In this document: positions 10,151 to 22,593 of the stretch, one piece after another
Numbering within the stretch: the stretch's first letter is position 1
How the letters are laid out: every line of letters starts with the position of its first letter
Notes under the pieces: model-generated
What the model saw: the letters and a program-made list of their open reading frames with translations, nothing else
What the model was told of the DNA's origin: nothing
Database searches by the model: none
Position numbers and translations under genes: made by a program
Assembly (NCBI GenBank): GCA_001051155.2
Contig: JYIP02000011.1
Location: 620,001 to 684,000, forward strand
Direction of reading: 5' to 3'
Length of the DNA stretch: 64,000 nucleotides
From: Chrysoporthe austroafricana
Lineage: Eukaryota > Ascomycota > Sordariomycetes > Diaporthales > Cryphonectriaceae

Positions 10151-10716
10151 GAGTGAGTATGTCATACGGGCTTAAGATTGTGGTTTCAGGGTGTTCTTCG
10201 GGCAGCTCTCTAATAATAGCGGCGGTAACCTCTTCTCGGTATTCCAGACGGCAATTCAGTAGGCGGCCTGTGTGGTCTGCGCGGTTATTCTGGGGCGTGA
10301 TCTTCTGTGTTGCTCAAGAAGTCGTGTCTGAGATCGTAGTTTGAGGGTCTCGCGGGGGGGTTTTTTTGATAGCCTTCTGGTGGCTGCTCGAGGGACGGTT
10401 CTGATGAGCTTGGCGAGCTAATTGCTTGGTTCTGACAGAGAGAAGAATGAGGCTTCTCAGGGGTAACAGCTGACCGTGGGTAGGGAAGGTAGGTAAAATA
10501 ATGCGCGGAAAAATTTACTCTCTATCTACGGGAGGCATATGTAGAGCATATGCAGAGAACAATACTTAATACTAAAGCAGATATTATATAAAATAATATA
10601 TATATTAGAAATTCTAGAAAATATCATTATAATCAGAATATTATAATGGAAAATTATAATATCTAAATATTTTTATATATTATTTGCTTTGATATTAATT
10701 ATTTCTATTTGCATAT
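10151..10716. other. no gene recognised
   Basis: It includes a G7T7 junction near 10350 and strongly AT-rich sequence at 10560-10710. I see no coding signal. Confidence 0.35.
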
Positions 10717-11162
10717 TGCAATGAGCACCGCAATGCACAAGTACCTGGTACACACAAGGTTTATGCTAGGCAAGGGCAGTGTTAAGTACAACCTACCGTA
10801 TACGGAAATACAGTAACGATCGGGTTGGAAACCAAGCAATATTCACTATCCGTGTTGGATGGATATCAGTTGTAAAGAAACGGATGCTTAGATTGACGAC
10901 TGAAGAGCAACTATGAAATCTATCTCATAGTAGGAAAGCTCCAATCTTATATATCCAGCTCTTCAGTCCTGGTTGATATCGATCGTAGCGACTGATGGTG
11001 TGTCAGTCGCCCGAGTCGCTAGCGATTCTGTAGAATGTCCTGCCATCATGACCCTAACCCGCGCTTATGTAATCCTGTATGTCTGATATCCTTGCCGCGG
11101 ATGTCCCAGATCTACAGATCCGGCCTGTTCCTGTGACCTGAACCATTCGTTGGTTCATAATA
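10717..11162 (-). repeat. Copia-like LTR copy (A2)
   Basis: Full-length but mutated LTR. The plus-strand low end TGCAATGAGCACC matches the LTR 3' end and the high end GGTTCATAATA matches the LTR 5' end (TGTTATGAACC in LTR orientation). The core blocks GACGACTGAAGAGCAACTATG and CTTATATATCCAGCTCTTCAG are present. The flanking five bases (CATAT and ATTCT) do not match, so the duplication has decayed or the copy is recombinant. Confidence 0.7.
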
Positions 11163-12632
11163 ATTCTGAATTAATCTGTACTTTATTTTAATTTCGAACT
11201 CCAAAAAAAGCCACTTTTAAAATCACGATAAGGCATCCATTAGCCAGGGTTACACTCAGCATATGTTGGATCTGCCCTGATCCAACATATCCAGTTCTTG
11301 ATAACTCTAACCCTTGTTTTTGAAAACTGCGTGGAAATGCCGTCCTGTTCGGCCTGCGAGGACCGCGGCATCGATAAGTGCCAGGTCTTCGCCGTCGACT
11401 TGCTACCACTTTCATTTTTCTGTATATTTAGCTAAAAAAGATAGTAATGCATACAAATAGGTGCGGCTGTTGGTATTGTCCGCCTTATGAACTAATACTG
11501 TATCGTATGATGCTTTGATTGGCGTGGTAACCGAAGGCAAGATGATACCGGCCATAGCCACTGATGCTATCAGAGCTGCATTACTCCTCCTATTTTCTTT
11601 GTAGGGTGGGATTGTGTATGTAGTAATCATACTGTTATTACTTATATAAGAGTCGAGATCAGACTTGTGTGAACTAAAGAGTCAGAGATCATTTTTATTA
11701 GCACATATAAAAGAGAAGAGCAGCTAGCTTATTCTAGGAAAGATTATGAGAGATTCTGGAGAGAGAGCTATGAAGTCTTAGAATTGAGGACGCTCCTTGA
11801 AATGGTTGCGCAGAAAGTCATTGAGGATATTAGAGCTTTCTTTCCCTATTCTTTGTTCTTTTTGTAATGGGATCGATCCTTGTGGCTCGGCCCCTAGATG
11901 AATCCCGTGTGGCGACATGTCACGGCGGTAGCCGAAGTCCTCGGACCTCTTGAATCGGCGATTCGTTTGTTAAGTCGGCAAATCTCCTAAATGCTGCCAT
12001 GAACAACTGCCTATAAGCGAGAAGAAGCTTCTTCTCTTGGTGTAAGTGAGGGCGTTTTCCCAGCGATCGAAGTCGACCTGGAATACAGGGGCAATTCCTG
12101 TAACAAGTTTAGCCCCGACGCAGATCCTTGTAGCCGACTCTGTGGGTTCCATGCAGAAGCGTTTGCAGATTCGCGAAATCGGCAAGTAGAGCCGGTAGCA
12201 GATGAGACCCGCAATGTCTACCTATTTGTTCATAGGGCTACATCTGCTCAGCTGCAACTGCGCTTCAGGAAAAAGGCATACGAGCTGGAGACGGCAACCG
12301 AAACCATTGTAAACGGTTGAACAGGAATGAAGCTTGTCGTCTCCGCAAGCAAAAAAGGATACGGTGGAAAAAGATGGCCCGTGCTATTTATCGGGGTTTG
12401 TCCAACTTAGAGGATCTTGAGAAGTTGGAGGCCGAGGGAGCGCGTGGTGTTGCTGCCGAGGTGGCCGTCCCTGAAGGTATTTCCTGAGTCATTATTGCAA
12501 GGCCTTGCCTCGAGTTGGTCGTGGCCTCCGGGACCTGATGGGTCGGTCTTTGAAAGGTCTACCGGTTCTGGGGGTACTTAAGCGTAAGTGCTTTGGTACC
12601 TAATGTAGGGCGCTGTGTTGACAAGCCTTGAA
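11163..12632. other. repeat debris; possible transposase or gag tail
   Basis: 11866-11940 starts ATGGGATCGATCCTTGTGGC and shares this block with 16277-16340, so it is a dispersed repeat end. From about 12250 the plus strand reads as a basic helical segment (LRFRKKAYELETATETI, then KMARAIYRGLSNLEDLEKLE) with a frame break, resembling the C-terminal tail of a fungal transposase or a gag protein. I cannot decide which. Confidence 0.3.
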
Positions 12633-12705
12633 AGTCTCGTAGCTCAGCGGTTAGAGCGGCTGCCTTTCCGGCTGAAGGTCCTAGGTTCGAGTCCTAGCGG
12701 GTGCT
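12633..12705 (+). pseudogene. tRNA-like sequence with intact A and B boxes
   Basis: Exactly 73 nt. The A box is TAGCTCAGCGG and the B box is GGTTCGAGTCC. The D arm (GCTC/GAGC) and T arm (CTAGG/CCTAG) pair perfectly. The acceptor stem pairs at only 4 of 7 positions and the anticodon stem at 3 of 5, so it is probably a decayed tRNA or the head of a tRNA-derived SINE. The nominal anticodon would be TTC, but I would not rely on it. Confidence 0.55.
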
Positions 12706-12749
12706 TGCATGCCAACGCAGTGTCCTTCTTATCCTTATTGCGATAGGTA

Positions 12750-13928
12750 TTAATTGTTCTCAGGGTGCCGATATGGAGTTTGGTCGCGTTCTCTTTTGGT
12801 TTCAGAGTTTCCGAGTTTGAATGTACTCTTCCCATTTTTTTTAAGCGTTTGTCGAGCATTTCCAAGTGGGACGTGGTTCCCACGTGCTTTCACTGCCGGG
12901 ATAGTCCTTCCATTTGACGAGGTACTGTGCGCTGTTGCCGGTACCGTTTGTCCGAGGATCCTTTCTACTTCGCATTCTCGTGCTTCGTGCTCTCGTTTCA
13001 TTTCAATATTAATTTTGGAAATAGTTTCGGGGGTGCTGGCTCGCGTTATAAAAGACTGGGTGTGAGCGGGTTCCATCTCGAAGTGCGAGTTCGTAATTGA
13101 CATCTGAGAGCTTTTTCCGGATTTTGAAAGGCTTTAGCCTTTTGCAGTCGAGCTTCCTACTACGTCTGTCAGTCCGGTATTCCTTGCGTCGAAACAGGTA
13201 GACTATATCTCCCTCCTTGAGGATTGGTCCCTTAATTTTTTTTTGAGATTGACGTATCTTGACATTCGTTCCTGCACAAATCATATTCCTTTCAGAATTT
13301 TATCTGGGGCTTTCCTGAGCTTCCTAATTGTTCCTGCCGCTGCTTCTGTATTTTCTCCTGGTAGTGTTTCGTGGTAGACTGTGGGTTTATAATCGTAGAG
13401 TATGTAGAAGGGTAATCTCTTCATAATGCGTGTATTTGTACTATTGTATGCAAATTGTGCTGGTGGCGATAGCTCTCCCTGGGTATTTTGTTCGTAGTTT
13501 ATACAGAACTCTAGGTACTATTCTACAATCTAGTTTGTTTGTTCCGTTTGTCCGTCTATCTGAGGGTAGTTGGCTGTTGAGAGTTTATAGTTTGTTCCAA
13601 GGTGTTTTATGAGTGATGTCCAGAAGTTTGAGACAAACTTGGTATCTCTGTCGGAGATGATATCTTGTAGCGTGCCGTACTATACGATTGCCACTATAAA
13701 GAATGCGTGTGCGAGGTTTTTTGCTGAACTTGTTTAGTGGGTCCCGATATTATTCGTTCGTAGGTTGCTTTAGTTCCTTGATGTCCTTGTACTGGAGCGC
13801 CATGTATTTCCTTGACATAGGCGTTTTGTTCTTCGCGTGTTATATCTTCCGGATTTTTGTCTAGATGTCTGATTCTGAGTATTGCGTGAATTTCTTGAGG
13901 TTTTACCAGGTTTTCTTCCTTGTCTGAG
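12750..13928 (-). mobile_element. Ty3/gypsy integrase relic
   Basis: In minus orientation, 13945-13694 reads ITREEQNAYVKEIHGAPVQG followed by HQGTKATYERI, the N-terminal zinc-binding region of a retroviral-type integrase. 13284-13009 reads GPILKEGDIVYLFRRKEYRT and then LKPFKIRKK, the post-core region. 13103-12750 contains ECEVERILG, a chromodomain start. The catalytic core between them is broken by frameshifts. The plus-strand 5' side is cut by the pogo fragment at about 13929. Gag, RT and LTRs of this element are not visible next to it. Confidence 0.6.
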
Positions 13929-15065
13929 CTCTTCTTCTCATTCAATCCAGGAAAAAGACCCTGGGTCGAGGTTCTGGACGTCGTTCCTTGAATGCATTTC
14001 AGCTATGGGTACCCACCTCCTTCCTCTGGTTATCTTCAAGGGCAAAACCGTACAGCAGCAATGGCTTTCTACTCTCTTAGAGCCTTTCAGAGGCTGGCAA
14101 TTCTTTGCGACGAATAATAGCTGGACTAGCAACGAAGCAGCTCTCGAATGGCCCAAGAAGATTTTCATTGTGGCAGCTAGCTAGAGGACCCGTCGGAAGC
14201 TAGGCTATTAATCCTAGATGGCCACGGCAGCCATATAATAGACGAGTTTATGTGGAAATGCTTCTAGAACAATATTCTATTGATCTATTTGCCTCTTCAT
14301 ACGTCTTACGTACTTCAACCGCTCGATCTGGGCGTCTTTTCCTCTCTCAAGAGAGCTTATCAAAAAAAGGTCAGCCTTCTGGGCCAATAGGGAGAAACAA
14401 CTATCCGAGGAAAGCGTTTATTTCTTGAAAACCATCGCTTAGCACGGATAGAAGGTCTATCTAGCCAGAATATCAAATCTGGTTGGCAAGCAACGGGTCT
14501 TTGGCCTATCCGACTAGCCAAACCGCTTTTCAGCCCCCTTCTTCACGAGAACGGCCAGCAACGCCGGCAAGCCCAAATATATTCGAATCCAGAACGTTCA
14601 GAAGTACTCCCTGAACCTCCTTTAAGCCAGTCGAATATATATTCGACTCCTCGAAAGGCTAAGGATCTATACCATCAGCTTTACAGAAACTGGCATCAAC
14701 TTTCAACTATATCAGCCCAGCGTATACTATCCAGAAAAATTAAAAAGCTTGAGAGGAAAGGGACTTTGAGCTTGCTAGAGCTTTAGAGGAAAACCGAGCT
14801 TTAAAAGGTCAAATTGAAGCTTCTCGGCTAATAAAAAGAAGGAAGGTCGATACCAGCCCGAGTTCCGAGTTTGCTAGTATCGAAGCTATACAGAGGGCTC
14901 AAAATGCGGTTAATCTAGAAATGGATACTTCTGATAGAGAGAGCGACATTGAATTACCTAGTTCTAAAAAGGGTTGCATTGTAATAGCTATATAGGGTTG
15001 AAAAATTGAGAATATATATATATATATATATATATCTATATGCGATGTGGCTGACCAGGGTGCGC
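13929..15065 (+). mobile_element. 5'-truncated pogo/Fot1-like DNA transposon copy
   Basis: Nucleotide match to the 3' two thirds of the element at 25021-26858, starting at the shared segment CAATCCAGGAAAAAGACCCT. It encodes the DDE-type transposase region (LLPLVIFKGKTVQQQW, then SWTSNEAALEWPKKIF), broken by stops and a frameshift after about 14180. The right end has a diverged TIR (GTGGCTGACCAGGGTGCGCG near 15046-15065), preceded by a (TA)n tract at 15011-15036. The left TIR and DNA-binding half are absent; the break abuts the gypsy relic. Confidence 0.65.
15011..15036. repeat. (TA)n microsatellite
   Basis: About thirteen TA units just inside the right end of the truncated pogo copy. Confidence 0.9.
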
Positions 15066-15069
15066 GGAA

Positions 15070-17860
15070 ACGGGGGTGCGCGGAAAGGGTGTGCTTTGGC
15101 TTATGCTATAGCTAGACGAGAAAGTACAATGCTACTTTTGGAGGATTTTCCGAAACTCTATCATCAGCCCCCGTGCTTTTCCCATAATTTCCTTATGCAA
15201 CTCGCGAGCAGTCGAAGAGTCTTTCCCCACAAACATGTCTTGGACTGGGTCTTGCGAAACCAAAGCGCCTTGTAGTGCCATTGATGACCGGTCGTTACGT
15301 ATTTGGCCTTCCGACGCTGCGCCGTCCATTATAGAGGCAGCAGCGGTTGCAACTGCTTCCGTATCCGCTTCCGCCAGCATACCCTCGAAAGCCAGATCCT
15401 CACTATCCGGCAAATTATCATTTTGGGTTGTAGGTACCAAATCTGTTTGTAAGGCGTCTGTCGTAATACCTTCACATAGCTGCTCTTCTTCTATAAAGCC
15501 CAAGCTATTATTATCTGTCGTATCGATAGGCTTGCGTTGTTTGTAGCGTATGTTGAGAGAGTCTGCTGCAAACGGCTTGAGCATAAAGGTTTCGTCGTCT
15601 CTATCTAAATCATTCGGATTGGGTTCGCCGCTCGGACTCCGTTCCACGACAATCTCGTCCAGGACTCTTTCCACTTTACGGGAAGTATGTCTGCATATGC
15701 TGCGTTTCCTGGTCTGCTTTGTAAGACCTTTGCCGCATGAGAAAAAATTACGAAACTGAAACGCGTTAATGGCTAATTTCGGCGGAATGGCTTTACAATA
15801 CGTACAAACTGGTTCACGTCTGGTAGTTCCATGCCTTCGGGGAGATGGCTAACTCCTTGTAGCTATTTATGCGTAGGGTTCCACGAGATATAAGCGATAA
15901 AGGTATTGCAACGGACCCCGGTCTCTAGAGCTTTATTCATGCCGCTTTCTGTTCTTTTTCTAACCATCTCTTTCTGCTGCTTTGTATGACTAGTTGGTAT
16001 GCCTTTCATTTTGTCGGTATATAGCTGGAAAGGTAATAATGCGACCGGACATAGCTTCGAAAATACGGCTAATTCGCCTTTTGTACATTTTTTTCCTGAG
16101 GTTTTTACGGGTGAATTTTCTTCCCTGTCCTTATATAGTAAACGCCAAAAATGGCTTTTAACCTCGTAACAGGGATCTTTCGTCGGGCAAGAATTCCAGA
16201 TACGTAGCTTTATCTTGATTCGAAAGGAGATCCACTGCCTGTAAATCTTCCTGAGTATCGGGCTTATAATTAGTAAGTATAATGGGATCGATCCTTGTGG
16301 CGGATGAATCACGAGTGGCAACAGGCCACGATGGACCCGCTACGCAGCGGGTCCGCAGCGGACACAAAAGTGCGAACGCACATTTCCCGGCCCGAGGAGA
16401 CACAGATTGCAATCCGGCTCAATATCGGGTTTGATTGGTCGAGCTTTATCCTGATTTCTGGCGCTATGGCTCCGCTTTCGCCCTATATCCCTGTCACGCT
16501 GAAAGCACCGGTTACCGTCAAAGCCGCAAGCGAATGTAATGACAAGGCATACCAGCTCGTGTACTATTTTCTTATAATGTCCACTTTCTGGCTTAACCAT
16601 ACCCTCTTGTCCTTCAGGAGTTTCGGCCAGTATTCAGTCATAAAGGAAGTTTCATTCGTATTATTAAGTCAGTACGGGTAGTAAGGATTATCTTCTCGCG
16701 GGATCTTCTAAAAATCGCTCGGGGGGAGGACTAGATCTAGATCTGTGTCTGAAGAAACTTGTATTGCTCAGATATTCTCTTGCTGGCAGACCTTCTATCG
16801 AAAATCGTAATGGATGTATTCGGGAAAGTTCTTGTCGTACTGTTTGCTGCTTTTAAAATCACTCAATCGTAGCAGAGGTAATGCGTATCCGCTATGTGGC
16901 TGATCAGCTCGCTTAACTAAACGAAATATTACATAATACAGACAGGGGTAAGCAACGCAAAAAAAAATGTCACCTTTGCGCGCTATTATAAACTCGTGGC
17001 CGGATAGTGCCGAAGAAAAGAGACTAGTTTTTTTTGGCTCTTGAAGCCGTTTCTTGAGCCGTACCGCATAGCATATATAATATTCCAAGCATCACTACAT
17101 AGTACTTCCGTCCCTACAGAAAAGGGACGGTCGTATATAGACCACTCAGATAATAATCCGAGATTGCTTTAAGGCGAATACGAATTACGCAATAGGGTTA
17201 TCTTCGGATTCTAACAATCCCTTGCAAATCAACTTAAGCTAGTTGAGCCGACGGTGCAGCTTTTTAGCCCTAGAAAGATAAATAGGTTTACGAATTTTTT
17301 TTATAGTTTGTCTATCGAGAAATCGAGCTGATAAATAGTACGTATCCGAAAGGAATGGAGACTGGAAAGAGGGGAAGGAAGTGTCAGGGGTACTGGATGC
17401 AAGTGAAGTGACAGAGTATGAGATGCTCCCTAGCAATGTAATTGTAGCTAGATAGCTAGGAAGACGATCACTGAACCTGTCCCTCCCCTCTTTTTCCTTT
17501 GTTTGCTATCCTTCTTACACCTATTTATATTTGTTCCGAGCCAGAGTCTTCTGCTCTGCTCTTGCGCTGCGCCCTTGCTTGGTTCTCGCTCATTAGACTA
17601 GTCTTAGCTGTGCGATCCCTTGTCTTCTGCTCTGCTCTTGCGCTGCGCCCTTGCTTGGCTCTCGCTCATTAAACTAGTCTTAGCTGTGCGATCCCTTCCT
17701 TGGAATTGGCCACAATGGCCGTATTCTCGTGCTTCCGCGTAGCTCCCTGGCTCCGGTCTCGCAGCATATTCTGCTCTTGCCCCAAGTCTTAATAATGTTA
17801 TTCCGTTCCCTGACAGGAGGATATTAGCATTACGAATATATTCTCGCTTTTATATCCTCC
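15070..17860 (-). repeat. unclassified element U, partial copy 1b
   Basis: Minus-strand frames at 15759-15132 (KPFAADSLNIRYKQRKPIDT, acidic, ending EFRKILQK) and 16321-15863 (NTFIAYISWNPTHK, TDKMKGIPTSHTKQQKE) match plus-strand frames at 48102-48629 and 47510-48001. 16340-16680 matches 46010-46420 on the SAME strand, so the block is not a simple inversion of the other copy. 16930-17475 plus 17815-17860 match 20030-20560 (shared GTAAGCAACGC and GTCACCTTTGCGCGCTATT), the presumed 5' non-coding and leader end. I do not recognise the protein. Stops and frameshifts show it is dead. Confidence 0.6.
17546..17697. repeat. 76-bp tandem duplication
   Basis: Two copies (17546-17621 and 17622-17697) beginning GTCTTCTGCTCTGCTCTTGC, differing at only a couple of positions (for example TTAGAC versus TTAAAC). 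It sits inside the U terminal region and is absent from the second U end at 20.5 kb. Confidence 0.85.
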
Positions 17861-17996
17861 GCAAAAAAAAAGAAAAAAGAGAAAAGAAAAAAGAAAAAAA
17901 AACATTGTGCTTGACCGGACAATTTTATAAGCTTCCCGGACTCGGAAATTGAAGAACTGAACTATGCCACGAATGGCTCTGCTGCTACAAATTATA

Positions 17997-18397
17997 TATA
18001 ATAAACCAACAAAAGGCTTAGGTTACAGGAACAGGCCGGCCCAGTAGATAAAACCGGGCATGCAGGATTATATAAGTCAAGGATTGGGTTTGCTTACCGA
18101 AGTTCAGTAATGATCACTGAGTCCCGATAAGCCTCAGTGAGCAATGGTAAGCAACGGACTGAAGAGCTGGATATATAAGATTGGAAAATTTCCTACTATT
18201 ACATAGATTTCATAGCCGCTCTTCAGTCGTCAATCTAAGTATTAGTTTCCTTATACTTATAGCTTGAAAGGCGAAGGAACACTTGTACCAGATTATGGTT
18301 TATATTTCCGAATACTGCAAACGATTCTTGATACTACCCTCGCTTAACATAAACTATTTGTATACTTGGTACATGCGCTACCGCAATGCTCATTACA
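17997..18397 (+). repeat. solo LTR of the Copia-like family with TTATA duplication (A3)
   Basis: 5' end TATAATAAACCAAC (mutated TGTTATGAACCAAC, mostly G-to-A); 3' end GCTCATTACA. Flanked by TTATA at 17992-17996 and at 18398-18402, a 5-bp target-site duplication. Core promoter block GGATATATAAGATTGG present. Inserted within U debris. Confidence 0.8.
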
Positions 18398-18402
18398 TTA
18401 TA

Positions 18403-20570
18403 ACACAGTATATCGTATTGAATGTATTATTGCGAATTATAGGACCTATAGTTTTGCGCATATTGAAACAAATTCTCTAATTTCAACGCCCAATCTTCCA
18501 AATTACTCTTCAACTCGTTAAACCTAGTACTCATTAATAGCTATTCCGGAGCCCTTGATAAGGCGACTTACGATTGCTGGATCGTATCGATTCTATTTTT
18601 ATTATTAGAATAGTTCGTATTAGAGACTCGGTTAACTTACTTAGCTGATACAGCTGTACTGTATTGGCGAAGCTGCTGCGATATATCTCCAGTATTCTGA
18701 ACAAGCTGCATTAATAGCTCGTTTGTGCTATTACTAAATTAGCTGCCGTGTATATTATCGCCACTACGAAACGTGAGGAATGGGCATCTTACTCCTTGCT
18801 AGCGGTCGAATTGGCCGCTTGTGTAGTATCGGCTAAACGACCAAGAAGCTCTGATAGCCTCTTGTAATCGTATCTGTTACCTGATTAATCTTGATTCGCC
18901 ATCTCTTTGTATGAAGTTGGGGCACTTTACTGCATATCGGCTTCTTCATTGCTGCTAATATGTTGCGGGTGGCTGAAGCGTGCTTGTATTGTGGGTGACT
19001 GTGGCCTAGCAAGGCCGGCCGTTCCCATAATATCCGATAAATCGAATGATTCAATTGCATACCCTGACATAGCATTGGGTCGAATAGGGAATTCAGACAA
19101 TGCTGGCTGAACGCATAGTGGGGGAAGATGGAAGTTGTTTATATCCTCCCAGACCTTGGAATCATCCGATACGTTCAAAGTCTTTGGGTTTGTGCTAGCC
19201 AGGGCCGTAACGTCGGAAGTGAGCATTTGGTATTCATCCGGGCGCCCGCGGCTAGAAAGGCTGCACGGAGGCCCTATACTGGGGTTTAAGTGCTTGCTGT
19301 ACATTGGAAAAAGGCCTTATAGATACTGTCAATACCGAAAAGCATCTAGAACCGGAGGCAGGTGGCGTATAAGAATCATTCCATGCTCAGTAATAAGGGT
19401 TTATTGGGTAATAATTTCTTACTAACCTTATATCAAACGGTTTTCGACGGGGATCAAGGCTCTTGTATAGCCCGGTAATGGTACCAGGTAGACCATGGCA
19501 TAGGAGATAGGCCGTACATATTAGCGCTTGAGACGAGATCCCTAGCCGTTATACGGGGTTGCGTATTGATCGCTGCGCACGGACGATTCTGCAGGATCCA
19601 GACGAATAGCTGATCATTCGTTCCGTCCGTAGCAAGAGCCGAAAAACGGCAAACCCGCCCCTCCCAGATAAGAGTACATGTCAGTATCGTCTTTTCAGTA
19701 TCAAAAATCAATAGTACGGCACTTGTCGTTGCTGCTGGGAAGCGTGCGATACAGGCAGCGAGCAACGAGGTGCATTCGTTCCAGTAAGGTTGCGAAGTAG
19801 TAAAACCATAACGAAAGAGCGCGCGACTTGCGTACTGTACTTCAGCATATAGTCGATTTAATACGGACAATAAAATTTCCCCAGAGAGTGCTTATATTCA
19901 AAAGCACAGAACGGCCATACTTGCCCTACTACCACGATTTGAACGGCATCTTGGAATGGGCTGAAAAAGGACCAGTATCCATGCATTTATTGGCAAATGG
20001 AATACTGTATTCCTTTACTGCTACCGAAACATGATGTAATACAAACAAGGATAAGCAACGCAAAAAAAAATGTCACCTTTGCGCGCTATTTTAAACCGCG
20101 GCCGGATAGTGCCGAAGAAAAGAGACTAGCTTTTTGCGGCTCTTGGAGCCGTTTCTTGAGCCGTGCCGCGTGGCATATATAATATTCCAAGCATCATAAT
20201 ATTCCAAGTATCACTATATAGTACTTCCGCCCTTACAGAAAAGGGACGGTCGTATATAGACTACTCAGATAATGATCCGAGATTGCTTTAAGGCGAATAC
20301 GAATTACGCAATAGGGTTATCTTCGGATTCTAATAATCCTTTGCAGATTAACTTAAGACTAGCTTGCCTTATTTAAGCCTACAGTGCGAGTTTTCAGTCG
20401 TAGAAGGATAAATAAGCTTACGAATTTTGATTATCTTTTGTTTATCGAGAAATCGAGCTGATAAATAGTACATTCCCGGAAGAAATAGATACCGGAAAGA
20501 AGGCGAAGGAGGACGTTGGCATTACGAATATATTCTCGCTTTCACTTTCACATCCTCTTCCGAAAAATCG
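18403..20570 (-). repeat. unclassified element U, partial copy 1a
   Basis: Minus-strand frames 19870-19454 (TSQPYWNECTSLLAACIARF, LIWEGRVCRFSAL) and 19304-18927 (GYAIESFDLSDIMGTAGLAR, FSHPQHISSNEEAD) match plus-strand frames at 44083-44470 and 44597-45022. Downstream, to about 18470, a helical segment (KLENLFQ...QNYR) also matches 45400-45470. The right end 20030-20560 is the shared non-coding terminus. The copy is cut at its 3' side by the solo LTR. Function unknown. Confidence 0.6.
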
Positions 20571-20727
20571 AGATCTCTACTTTTCTTTTGTTAGTAGCAT
20601 TCTCTTGAATACCATCGTGGAAGACGAAGTTCAGAAAAGTACGCGATCAAGCTTTCTGAGTTTCCGGTACTGTAGGTAGTAAATTATTCATCAATTCTGG
20701 GCATGATTTGTTTACTACATTCGATGC

Positions 20728-22593
20728 CTAAAGATCTAGTTGATAATCAAGCTCTTTTAACTCTACGCCTCTGCGCAAATGGCTGCGTACCAGCTTCCGT
20801 ACTCGGTCGCGAAGCTGGCCATTACCGGACACTGAAAGATTTGTTAGCGGGATAGAAACAGGATCAAAAGTTATCCATACCAAGTACGAGGAGTTTGCTC
20901 CTATCAATCTGGCACTTCTGAACTTCTTCTAACAGCGCCACGGGGTCTTGGTGCTCCACTGAGCCCGGCCCGGTCGCGGACCCCGCTCCTTTAGCGGCAT
21001 TGGTGGCAGGATCCCACGGAACCAGAAAATCTCCACCCTCTTCGGCCTGGAGGATCGATGCTAGGTCTGGGACACTGGTGTACATATGTACTCGACCATG
21101 CGATCCAAACCCCTCCTCTTGAAGGCCGCTATCGTTATATACAGAGATCCGCAGCGCCTGTCACGTGGCGCGTCAGTGGTATTCCTGGATGATAACAACC
21201 CATGCATACCTTGCGGAGCGTTTGGTCTTCGAGATATTGATTTAGCAGACCGACGATGGTCACAAATCTGCTCAGTTTCTTCACATGCCATATAATGTGA
21301 ATCCGGCAAGTTCGGCCAGCTCGGAATTTGTAGCTATGAACTAACTTCTCTAGGTATGGCAGCATTGCCACAATGCCGAAATCCATTGCTACCATAACGA
21401 CTGTCTTGTAGGGCAATACCGGATGACTCGTTCCATAGGGGCCACTGAAGAAGGCCAGACACTTGAACGTGTCGATGCGGCCCAGTTTCGAGGTGAGGCC
21501 TCCTCGAGACTGCGCGAGAAGGTCCAGGCTTTCTACAGCAACGGGTGACCAGGAGGTGACTGTAAAGGGATGGCTCTGGGTCCACGACCAGAGACTGATC
21601 CTTGGGGCCCAGAACCATAGATTGATATACTCGCCAGCATCAATCTGCACTGGCCGTGATAGCTCTATTGTAATACGAGTACTCCCCCCGTTATGTGAGA
21701 AATGTGCTCGTGGAAATGGCTTGCCCCATTTGGTATTGCGGTAGAGTGCCATACCCAGGTGCATCACATTAATGAACCCGACCAGACCCACATAGACATA
21801 GATATATCGCCACGGAAAAGCGGGAAACACAAGTAGGTGGCGCCAAATAGCCGAAGCGAAGAAGAGTGCCAGCGCTTGATGGGTCCGCAAGAAGACTTCG
21901 TAAACAACGTTGCGCAGCGCAGGGATAGACAGGACGACCAGGAGTGGCATTGAAAGAGCCCCCTGGTCGGATTGTCAGCGAAAAACGCAAGCATGGCCAC
22001 GGTTTGGACTATACCAGCAATGTATAAAGACCTTCTTGTTTCCCTTGCAGCGCTAGGAGACAGACATGAGTAAGTGTAAAGCCGAAAGCCACGAGGCCTG
22101 TAGAGCGATGGATTTTGCGGGCGTTCTTCAGAGAGATGCCGAGAAGGTCGGCGAGAGACCCTAAGTGCGGACTGATGAAGGATGGCATGAGATTGATGAT
22201 GGCTAGTTTTCCAGCGCGTGAGGCGGCCTCGGGAGTAGAAGATACCCCAAAGAAAAGGCAAGTTAGATTTGCAGCGATGTACGTGCTATTAATCAGAACG
22301 CCTGCAACGGTCCAAGGTCCTAACCACCGATGGCGATCCAGGATAAAGGTATATAGAAATATCTGCTTAAGGAAAAGAATACTATGTCGCTGCAATTTAG
22401 GGATGAGACGACGTAAAACGGTAAGGAAAATGAAAGCAAGAAGAAGGCCACTCAATGCAAGGGCGTATATCACGGTGGTCTGCACAGCCATTGCCAGACG
22501 TGGAGCGCGGCTTATCACAACGACAAGAATGCATACTACTGCTTCCATATATATATAAACGACGCTAAGACCACAAGTGGTTGTGCATGGCAT
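20728..22593 (-). CDS. ferric reductase / NADPH oxidase-type transmembrane reductase
   Basis: Four exons: 22593-22015, 21962-21210, 21157-20881, 20831-20728. The introns (52, 52 and 49 bp) have GTATAG/GTATGC/GTATGG donors, GCTGAC, CTGAC or GCTAAC branch points and CAG acceptors. All phases fit and give 570 residues. Haem ligands are two His pairs 14 residues apart (H162/H176 in HRSTGLVAFGFTLTH and H221/H235 in THQALALFFASAIWRH). The FAD motif HPFT is at 324-327 and the NADPH motif GPYG at 367-370, followed by the usual VAMDFGIVAMLPYL segment. The expected role is reduction of extracellular or vacuolar Fe(III)/Cu(II) using cytosolic NADPH. No stops or frameshifts despite repeats on both sides. 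An alternative ATG lies at residue 16. FRE genes are common Starship cargo. The particular substrate cannot be told. Confidence 0.85.
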
